Positions 1 to 5,536 of a DNA stretch of 11,493 bases are shown in pieces. The position numbers and the translations under genes were made by a program. This DNA comes from Actinomycetota bacterium (GTDB lineage Bacteria > Actinomycetota > Acidimicrobiia > IMCC26256 > PALSA-610). How positions within the stretch are numbered: the first letter of the stretch is position 1; each line of letters begins with the position of its first letter. Under the pieces are notes generated by a model. It was not told the origin of the DNA. It did not search any database and worked only from the letters and a program-made list of their open reading frames with translations. The stretch is from positions 1 to 11,493 of the forward strand of contig JAUZEM010000344.1 of assembly GCA_030839005.1 (NCBI GenBank), in the 5' to 3' direction.

Positions 1-66
1 GGCACGCGTTGTCGCAGTGGTGCCTCGGCCGCGTACTGCGCTGCGATATTCGTCGCGCCGCCCGAG

Positions 67-552
67 CTACAGCCGGAAGGCCTCCTCGGGGAAGGCGAAC
101 ACCTCGCCCCGGCCGGAGCGCGCGAGCGACTGGTAGTCGCGCCGGGCGAACCACCAGCGGCCGTCGACCCGGCGGTAGTCGTCGCGGTACACGCCGAACG
201 CTTGCGTGGAATGGCCCGATACCGCGTCCTGACGGAGCTCGCAGATGTAGAGCCGACCCGCGGCGCGGTCGCGATCTCCGCCGACCCGGAGCGCGACCCG
301 CGTGCTCAGGGGGACGAACTCGAAGAACTCGAACCGCTCCACCGCCGGACCGATGAAGTCGCCGACCTGCTGCGGTCCGACGAGCTCGATAACGGGATTG
401 GTGACCGTGTCGACCCGCACCGGCGCATCGGCGAGGAACATGTCGTGGAACTCCGCCCAGGCGCGGCGCGTCACCGCGTCGGCGTACGCGTTCTGCAGCC
501 GAGTGATCGCGACGTAGTCGATCGTTTCCTGCAGCGCGTCGTCCTCAGGCAT
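67..552 (-). CDS. SnoaL-like / NTF2-fold protein, 161 aa
   Basis: Small soluble protein of the NTF2-like superfamily (SnoaL/ketosteroid-isomerase fold). An N-terminal helix (about 9-30) is followed by a W32-x-x-F35-x-x-M38-F39 segment and an acidic turn at A41-D42-A43. The end is typical of the family: Y122-R-D-D-Y near 122-126, then GRWWFARRDY at 131-140. The length is normal for a single domain. Family members include isomerases, dehydratases, hydrolases and dioxygenase small subunits; no residue set here fixes the reaction. There is no signal peptide or membrane segment. The start ATG lies inside the 3' end of the upstream gene (8-base overlap) with no clear Shine-Dalgarno, suggesting translational coupling. 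The 66 bases between its TAG stop and the window edge show nothing I can call. Fold assignment is confident, function unknown. Confidence 0.85.
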   Translation of the reverse strand: MPEDDALQETIDYVAITRLQNAYADAVTRRAWAEFHDMFLADAPVRVDTVTNPVIELVGPQQVGDFIGPAVERFEFFEFVPLSTRVALRVGGDRDRAAGRLYICELRQDAVSGHSTQAFGVYRDDYRRVDGRWWFARRDYQSLARSGRGEVFAFPEEAFRL

Positions 553-1030
553 TCGGGCGGGAGAAGTCGCGGTTCGGATGCTTGGGCGGCATCGCGACGT
601 CGGGAACCTTGCAGCGGCTCTCGCGCATGTCCTCGAGCACGTGGACCATGTTGAGGAGGTCCTCTTCGTATCGAAACTTTCCGTTGCCCGCGTAGATGAG
701 TGTCGAGACGCCCGATTGCTCGTACGGTCGCCCGTCCGCGCGCTTCCCAGGGAGCAGTTGTTTCCATTTGATGATCACGTTGTCGCCGTCGATCGCGTAG
801 AACTCGACCGGGAACTTCCACTCCTCCAGTCCGACCATCGCGTCGCCGAAGACGGTCGCTTTCATCTCGTCGATGCCCTCGACCCGGCCCCACGCGGGGT
901 CGATGAACACGGCGTCGTCGGTGAAGTACTCGGCGAGGGCGCTCCAGGTGGCGCCGCCGGCGTCGATCACCTTGCGCGTTTCCACGTAGCGCTCGACCGT
1001 GGCCTCGATCTCGTCGCGGGGGTAGGGCAT
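545..1030 (-). CDS. SnoaL-like / NTF2-fold protein, 161 aa
   Basis: Second NTF2-like protein, the first gene of a two-gene unit. Visible features are the N-terminal helix (6-24), W29-S-A-L-A-E-Y-F-T-D-D-A (29-40) with the usual aromatic-acidic pattern, an Asp-Pro-Ala-Trp-Gly loop (44-48), then antiparallel strands including V75-E-F-Y-A-I (75-80) and V85-I-I-K-W-K (85-90), and a terminal R120-Y-E-E-D-L-L-N-M (120-128). This resembles SnoaL and limonene-epoxide-hydrolase-like proteins, but I do not see the Arg/Asp triad of true epoxide hydrolases clearly enough to claim that activity. The last 25 or so residues are a proline-rich tail. The ATG is preceded by an AGAGAGG-type ribosome site about 8 bases upstream (complement of 1039-1044). 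Its TGA overlaps the start of the next gene by 8 bases. Substrate unknown; related proteins often sit in steroid or polyketide clusters, which is context only. Confidence 0.85.
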   Translation of the reverse strand: MPYPRDEIEATVERYVETRKVIDAGGATWSALAEYFTDDAVFIDPAWGRVEGIDEMKATVFGDAMVGLEEWKFPVEFYAIDGDNVIIKWKQLLPGKRADGRPYEQSGVSTLIYAGNGKFRYEEDLLNMVHVLEDMRESRCKVPDVAMPPKHPNRDFSRPNA

Positions 1031-1150
1031 CGGCGCGCCTCTCTGTGATGGGCGTCGGAGGAACCGGGGCCCAGACGATGATCCGATCGGGCCGGTTGAT
1101 GCAAGCGCGGCTCACCGTATGCGAGCATCGGCAGCTCAGGGGGTGCGAGA
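1031..1150. promoter_or_regulatory. Divergent intergenic region between SnoaL unit and ABC pair
   Basis: These 120 bases separate two divergent units and must hold promoters for both, unless transcription enters from elsewhere. A weak plus-strand candidate is TTGATG at 1096-1101 followed after 16 bases by TATGCG at 1118-1123. On the minus strand a TACGGT hexamer lies in the same area. Neither is strong enough to name as the promoter, and no operator-like inverted repeat stands out. Confidence 0.35.
1138..1143 (+). promoter_or_regulatory. Ribosome binding site for the GTG-started ABC gene
   Basis: AGGGGG lies 7 bases before GTG at 1151. It decides that start: upstream codons in the same frame offer no ATG, GTG or TTG nearby, and the protein then begins with a charged cytoplasmic segment as expected for this transporter family. 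Confidence 0.6.
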
Positions 1151-2956
1151 GTGCGGCGGTTTCGCCAGTCGGCGGAGTGGCGGTTGTTCCGGGCGTTCTT
1201 TTCGGCGAGCCCGCGCCTCGCGATCGTGTGGTGGTCGCTGGTCGTATTGCGGGGATTGCTGCCGGCCGCGTTCGTCGTCGCGATGGGCGTCCTCGTTTCC
1301 GCGGTGCAGCACGGCGACTCGCTCGCGATCCCCTTGACGCTGATCGGTGTCGTGTTCATCGCGCTCCAGGCGCTCGGTCCGGTGCACGACGCGGTGTCGT
1401 CGAACCTCGGAGCGCAGCTGTCGGCGTGGCTGCACGATCAACTGATGTACGCGTGCGTCCGACCGCCCGGGCTCGGACACTTGGAACGCTCCGATCTCGC
1501 CGACGACCTGTCCGCGGCGCGCGAGTTCGATCTCGGGATCTCCGGCCCGGGACTCGTCGTGTCGATGCCGAACATCGGCGGCGGGTTCGCGTCGTTCGCG
1601 GGCGGCATCGCGCAGGCGACGCTGTTGTTCGGCTACCGCTGGTGGGCGCCGCTGCTGCTCGGGGGCGCCTGGGGATCGACCCATCACTTCTTGAAGTCGG
1701 CCTCGATCTGGCACGGTCGCACGACGGACGAGATGGTCGAAAAGCAGCGACGCGCGGGTTACGCCTATCGTCTCAGCGTCGAGTCGCCGGCGGCCAAAGA
1801 GGTGCGCCTGTTCGGTCTCGCCGGCTGGATCGTCGGCGGGTTCTCGTCGCTCCGCCGGCAACTGCTCGACCTTTCGTGGGCCGATCGCCGGCTCGGCGCG
1901 CGGTCGACGACCTACGCGATCGTTGTCGTCGGCGTCGCGAACGGGTTGTTCTTCTGGTCGTTGGGTCGGGACGCGAGCGCAGGTCATCTCGCACTGGGAG
2001 CACTCGTCGTCTACGCGCAGGCCGCGGTCGGCGCCAGCGCGCTCGCGTTCGGCGAGTACGACTGGTGGTTGCGCACGAGCGCGCAGCCGGTGCCGCTCGT
2101 GCTCGACCTGGCGACGCGCATGGGTTCGTCGGGCGCGCTTTCGTCGGGAACCCGATCGGCCGATGCACTGCCGAGCCACGAGATCCGCTTCGAAGGCGTC
2201 CGGTTCGGATATCCGTCCGGTGACCGGCTCGTGCTCGACGGGTTCGACCTCACCATCCCGGCGGGCACATCGCTCGCGATCGTCGGTAAGAACGGTGCGG
2301 GCAAGACCACGCTCGCGAAGCTGCTGTGCCGGATGTACGACCCGACGGCCGGAGCGATCCGCGTCGACGGGGTCGATCTGCGCGATCTCGATCTGGCTTC
2401 GTGGCGCTCGCGCCTCGCAGCGGTGTTCCAGGACTACCTGCGTTACGAGTTGCCGCTGCGCGACAACGTTGCGCCCGGCGGCGCGCCCGATGCCGAAATC
2501 CTCGCGGCGCTGTCGGATGCCCGCGCCGACGGTCTCGCCGCGTTGGACACGGTCCTGTCGCGCGCGTACGAGGGCGGGCGTGACCTCTCGGGCGGGCAAT
2601 GGCAGCGCGTGGCCTTGGCCCGCGCCCTGTGCGCGGTGCGGCTGGGCGCGGGTGTCGTCGTCCTCGACGAGCCGACCGCGCAGCTCGATGTGCGCGGCGA
2701 GCTCGAGATCTTCGAACGCCTCATCGACGCGACCCGCGGCGCGACGACGATCCTCGTCTCGCATCGCTTCTCGACCGTGCGCCGCGCCGACCGCATCTGC
2801 GTCGTCGAAGCTGGACGCGTCGTCGAGGTCGGGACGCACGAGGAGCTGATCGAACTCGCCGGGCGATACCGGGCCATGTTCGAGCTGCAGGCGTCACGCT
2901 TCGACGTCGGCGATCTCGAGGACGGAGACGTAGTGTCGTTGGTGGAGCCGGCGTGA
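1151..2956 (+). CDS. ABC exporter half-transporter, permease-ATPase fusion, 601 aa
   Basis: Inner-membrane ABC half-transporter of the type IV (MdlB/MsbA-like) exporter layout: membrane domain about 1-325, nucleotide-binding domain about 345-590. Hydrophobic segments lie near 23-48, 57-76, 142-175, 254-272 and 278-296. The KEVRLFG motif (216-222) is the coupling-helix region common in this group. ATPase motifs are complete: Walker A GKNGAGKT 379-386, Q-loop Q427, signature LSGGQ 479-483, Walker B ending D506 with catalytic E507, D-loop QLD, and switch H538. The stop overlaps the GTG start of a second half-transporter of identical length, so the working unit is probably a heterodimer. Substrate cannot be read from sequence; export of a lipid, peptide or drug-like compound is possible. 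No periplasmic binding protein or peptidase C39 domain is present, arguing against import and against leader-processing bacteriocin export. Confidence 0.93.
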   Translation: MRRFRQSAEWRLFRAFFSASPRLAIVWWSLVVLRGLLPAAFVVAMGVLVSAVQHGDSLAIPLTLIGVVFIALQALGPVHDAVSSNLGAQLSAWLHDQLMYACVRPPGLGHLERSDLADDLSAAREFDLGISGPGLVVSMPNIGGGFASFAGGIAQATLLFGYRWWAPLLLGGAWGSTHHFLKSASIWHGRTTDEMVEKQRRAGYAYRLSVESPAAKEVRLFGLAGWIVGGFSSLRRQLLDLSWADRRLGARSTTYAIVVVGVANGLFFWSLGRDASAGHLALGALVVYAQAAVGASALAFGEYDWWLRTSAQPVPLVLDLATRMGSSGALSSGTRSADALPSHEIRFEGVRFGYPSGDRLVLDGFDLTIPAGTSLAIVGKNGAGKTTLAKLLCRMYDPTAGAIRVDGVDLRDLDLASWRSRLAAVFQDYLRYELPLRDNVAPGGAPDAEILAALSDARADGLAALDTVLSRAYEGGRDLSGGQWQRVALARALCAVRLGAGVVVLDEPTAQLDVRGELEIFERLIDATRGATTILVSHRFSTVRRADRICVVEAGRVVEVGTHEELIELAGRYRAMFELQASRFDVGDLEDGDVVSLVEPA

Positions 2957-4758
2957 GCTTCCGTCGCCCCAACTCCGCCGGTGCCGACCTCCCGCCCGTA
3001 TGGCGGTCGTTGGCGCGCTCGATGCGCATCGCGTACCGCGCCGAACCGCGCCTGCTCATCGTGTCCTTCGTGCTCGTCGCGGGCTCGTGGTTACCGGACG
3101 CGTTCGGGGCGCTGTGGCTGAAGCTCCTCGCGAACGGCGTCACCGAGCATCGACGTTCCCTCGTGATGTGGTCGGCGTTCGGGCTCGCGGCGGCGGCCGC
3201 TGCGGGCTGGCTGTTGCGGACGCTCGGCGACCGGATTCAGAGCCGCTTCCGCGATCGGGCCACGATCGAGATCGAGGCCCACGTCGCGCATCTCCAGGCG
3301 TCGGTCGCGAGCATCGAGCACCACGAACGCCCCGAGTACCTCGACCGGCTGCAACTCCTGCGCGAGCAGGTGTTCCTCCTGAATCACCTCTACGAGTCGC
3401 TGATGAGCACCGTCGGTTCGGTGGGACGGATCGCGATCACGGTCGCGCTGCTCGCGTCGATCCATCCCGTGCTCGTGCTGCTCGTCGTGTTCGCGATCCC
3501 GCCCGCCGTCGTCTCGACCTGGCGGGCCGGTGTCGAGCGCCGGACGGAGGAGCACGCCGCGCCCAATGCTCGACTCGCCCGCCATTTGTTCGACGTCGGC
3601 ACCGCAGCCGGTCCCGGCAAGGAGATCCGGGTCAGCCGGACGGAGACGCTCTTGTCGACGCGCCGGCGGGACGCGTGGGAGGCGTGGTTCGCGGAGGTGG
3701 CGCGCGCCCGCTGGATCAGTGCGCTGAGTCACACCGCGGCGTGGGCCGTCTTCGGGACGGCCTACGTCGGTGCAGTGGTGATCGTCGCGTCGGGGCTCCA
3801 CCGCTCGGCCGGTGATGTGTTGCTCGCGCTCGCCGCCGGGGCGAACCTCTCGCGTTACCTGGGCGTCACCGTCGGTCAGGCGGAGTTCCTGCGCTGGACG
3901 CTCGACGCGTCACAACGGCTCGCCTGGCTGGAGGACTACGCGACGACGAATCTGGACACCGCCGATTCCCCCGTTCCGACTTCCTTTCGGGACGCCGTCC
4001 GCTTCGAGCACGTGTCGTTCCGCTATCCCGGAACCGAGACGCTCGTGCTCGACGACGTCGATCTCGAGCTAAGGGCGGGATCGGTCGTCGCGCTCGTCGG
4101 CGAGAACGGCGCCGGCAAGACGACGTTGGTGAAGCTCCTTTGCCGCTTCTACGAGCCGACCGAAGGCCGCATCACGGTCGACGGTGTCGACGTGGCCCGT
4201 ATGCCGGCGCAGGAGTGGCGCGATCGCCTCTCGGGCGCGTTCCAGGACTTCTTCCGCTTCGAGTACGACGCCCGCCGCTCGATCGGCGTGGGCGAGCTCG
4301 ATCGCGCCGACGACGAGGTCGCGGTCGGCGCGGCGGTGGCGCGCGCCGGCGCCGCGGACGTGGTCGCGCGCATGCCGCTCGGTCTCGACACGCAGCTCGG
4401 GCCGACGTGGAACGAAGGCGTCGAGCTGTCGATCGGTCAGTGGCAGAAGCTCGCGCTCGCGCGCGGCTTCATGCGCGACGATCCGCTCCTGTGCGTTCTC
4501 GACGAGCCGACCGCCGCGCTCGACGCCGAGACGGAGCACGCGTTGTTCGAGCGGTTCGCAGCCGAGTCGCGCGCGGCGAGCGACGACGGCCGCATCACGG
4601 TGCTGGTCTCCCATCGGTTCTCGACCGTGCGCATGGCCGACCAGATCGTGGTGCTCGACGGTGCGCGTGTGGTCGAGGCCGGTGCTCACGAGGAGCTGAT
4701 GGCGCGGGCCGGGCTCTACGCCGAGCTGTACACGATGCAGGCCCGCGCCTACCGGTAG
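2953..4758 (+). CDS. ABC exporter half-transporter, permease-ATPase fusion, 601 aa
   Basis: Partner half-transporter. I start it at GTG 2953, which overlaps the preceding TGA in a GTGA junction and has GGTGGAG (2941-2947) 5 bases upstream; the open frame runs further 5' but only as arginine-rich shadow sequence inside the upstream gene. The membrane domain spans about 30-330, with hydrophobic segments near 33-61, 71-89, 158-189 and 262-298; a KEIRV coupling-region motif is at 223-227. ATPase domain: Walker A GENGAGKT 383-390, Q-loop Q431, signature LSIGQ 492-496, Walker B D517 with catalytic E518, D-loop ALD, switch H554. Both ATP sites therefore look catalytically competent, although this signature has Ile where its partner has Gly. 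The protein most likely pairs with the upstream half-transporter. It ends 20 bases before the convergent ClpC2-like gene, with no convincing terminator between. Confidence 0.92.
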   Translation: MSFRRPNSAGADLPPVWRSLARSMRIAYRAEPRLLIVSFVLVAGSWLPDAFGALWLKLLANGVTEHRRSLVMWSAFGLAAAAAAGWLLRTLGDRIQSRFRDRATIEIEAHVAHLQASVASIEHHERPEYLDRLQLLREQVFLLNHLYESLMSTVGSVGRIAITVALLASIHPVLVLLVVFAIPPAVVSTWRAGVERRTEEHAAPNARLARHLFDVGTAAGPGKEIRVSRTETLLSTRRRDAWEAWFAEVARARWISALSHTAAWAVFGTAYVGAVVIVASGLHRSAGDVLLALAAGANLSRYLGVTVGQAEFLRWTLDASQRLAWLEDYATTNLDTADSPVPTSFRDAVRFEHVSFRYPGTETLVLDDVDLELRAGSVVALVGENGAGKTTLVKLLCRFYEPTEGRITVDGVDVARMPAQEWRDRLSGAFQDFFRFEYDARRSIGVGELDRADDEVAVGAAVARAGAADVVARMPLGLDTQLGPTWNEGVELSIGQWQKLALARGFMRDDPLLCVLDEPTAALDAETEHALFERFAAESRAASDDGRITVLVSHRFSTVRMADQIVVLDGARVVEAGAHEELMARAGLYAELYTMQARAYR

Positions 4759-4778
4759 GGGGCGGTACGCGGTTGGAT

Positions 4779-5501
4779 TCAGCCGGCGAGGCGCCGTTCG
4801 ATGATGTCGAGGCGCTGAAGGATCTGTTGAAGGGTGTCGGCGGTGTCCGGCCGTGCGGCGGCGTGGTCTTGCTGCGCGTGCACGAATCCTGACAGCGCAG
4901 TGATCACTGCGCGTCGGGTGGTGAGCCGTTCGACGCCCATCCGCCGCAACACCTGGCTCGCAAGGCCTTGCTCGGTGCCGATCAGACCGAGGAGCACGTG
5001 CTCACAGCCGATGTAGTTGTGGAGCATGGCGCGCGCTTCGGCGGTCGTGGCCTCGAGTGTCTGCTTGGCCAACGGCGTGAACGCAATTCCTCCCTCGACT
5101 GGTCGACCCGCGGCAGGTTCGCTTGGTGGCCCCATGGAAGCCAGCAATTCTGCGCGCAGGTCGGTGAGCTCGATGTCGAGGGCCGCGAGCACCTTGACGG
5201 CGAGGTTCCCGCCCTCGTCGATGAGGCCGAGCAGCAGGTGCTCGGTGCCCACGTAATCATGAGGGACCTCGCGGGCGGCGTCCTCCGCGAGCACGAGCGC
5301 CTTTCTCGCCCGCGGCGTGAAGCGTCCGAACGTTCCGAGCCCGGGACGGTCCTCGGGTGGCGCAAGGTCGGTTGCTCGCAGCGAGGCGACGTCGCGAACG
5401 GCGCGTTCGAGCGCGCTCTGGCACACCGCCGAGACGGGCACGTGCGCGTCGCGCACCGCCGCGGCCAGATCGTCGGGCAGGTACACGTTGATCTTCGGCA
5501 T
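4779..5501 (-). CDS. ClpC2-like protein: ribbon-helix-helix plus two ClpC-type N domains, no ATPase
   Basis: A 240-residue protein with three parts. Residues 1-40 look like a ribbon-helix-helix DNA-binding domain: strand KINVYLP (3-9), then two helices around DDLAAAVRDA and VSAVCQSALERAV, similar to CopG/CcdA-type proteins. Residues about 60-123 and 140-206 are two repeats of the ClpA/ClpC N-domain, each starting with F-T-P-x-A-(R/K) and carrying the (T/C)-E-H-(L/V)-L-L-G-L-I core (86-94 and 166-174). A short amphipathic or coiled-coil tail ends the protein (222-238). No Walker motifs follow, so it is not a Clp unfoldase. The layout matches what I recall of mycobacterial ClpC2, reported to bind ClpC1-targeting antibiotics such as cyclomarin and protect ClpC1. 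By inference it is a regulator or decoy for ClpC ligands, probably self-regulated through the repeats at its start. No Shine-Dalgarno precedes the ATG. It lies 31 bases after the helicase gene. Confidence 0.88.
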   Translation of the reverse strand: MPKINVYLPDDLAAAVRDAHVPVSAVCQSALERAVRDVASLRATDLAPPEDRPGLGTFGRFTPRARKALVLAEDAAREVPHDYVGTEHLLLGLIDEGGNLAVKVLAALDIELTDLRAELLASMGPPSEPAAGRPVEGGIAFTPLAKQTLEATTAEARAMLHNYIGCEHVLLGLIGTEQGLASQVLRRMGVERLTTRRAVITALSGFVHAQQDHAAARPDTADTLQQILQRLDIIERRLAG

Positions 5502-5521
5502 GGGGTTATATTGGGGTTATA
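5501..5521 (-). repeat. Two tandem 10-base repeats at the ClpC2-like start, candidate operator
   Basis: On the minus strand TATAACCCCA occurs twice with one base between (5521-5512 and 5510-5501), a period of 11 bases or one helical turn. The last base of the second copy is the A of the start ATG. The repeats are markedly AT-rich for this window. Ribbon-helix-helix repressors commonly bind short repeated half-sites on one DNA face at their own promoters, so binding by the encoded protein is a reasonable inference. The repeat itself is directly visible. Confidence 0.7.
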
Positions 5522-5536
5522 GGCCCGGTCCGTCAA
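5508..5536 (-). promoter_or_regulatory. Possible leaderless promoter of the ClpC2-like gene
   Basis: On the minus strand TTGACG (5536-5531) is followed after 17 bases by CAATAT (5513-5508), which ends 6 bases before the ATG. That geometry would start the transcript at or near the start codon, as in leaderless actinobacterial genes, and agrees with the absence of a ribosome site. The -10 match is only fair. TATAAC, seen twice in the repeats, could serve instead but with poorer spacing (9 or 20 bases). The -35 hexamer overlaps the stop codon of the helicase gene. Confidence 0.4.

Noticed and set aside
1136..2839. A 567-residue open frame on the minus strand opposite the first ABC transporter
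   Set aside because: Its translation is rich in Arg, Asp and Glu with no recognisable domain, and it lies antisense to a gene with every ABC ATPase motif. It is a high-GC shadow frame.
2599..2952. 5' extension of the second ABC half-transporter to 719 residues
   Set aside because: The added 118 residues are arginine-rich and lie within the ATPase domain of the upstream gene. The GTG at 2953 has a ribosome site and a standard stop-start overlap.
4748..4759. CCTACCGGTAGG palindrome at the end of the second ABC gene as a terminator
   Set aside because: As a hairpin it has only a 4-base stem with a 4-base loop and no U-tract. It may be chance sequence around the stop codon.
4779..5501. A toxin-antitoxin antitoxin, because of the CcdA/CopG-like N-terminus
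   Set aside because: No small toxin gene is adjacent; the flanking genes are a helicase and an ABC transporter, and the C-terminal part is clearly Clp N-domain repeats.
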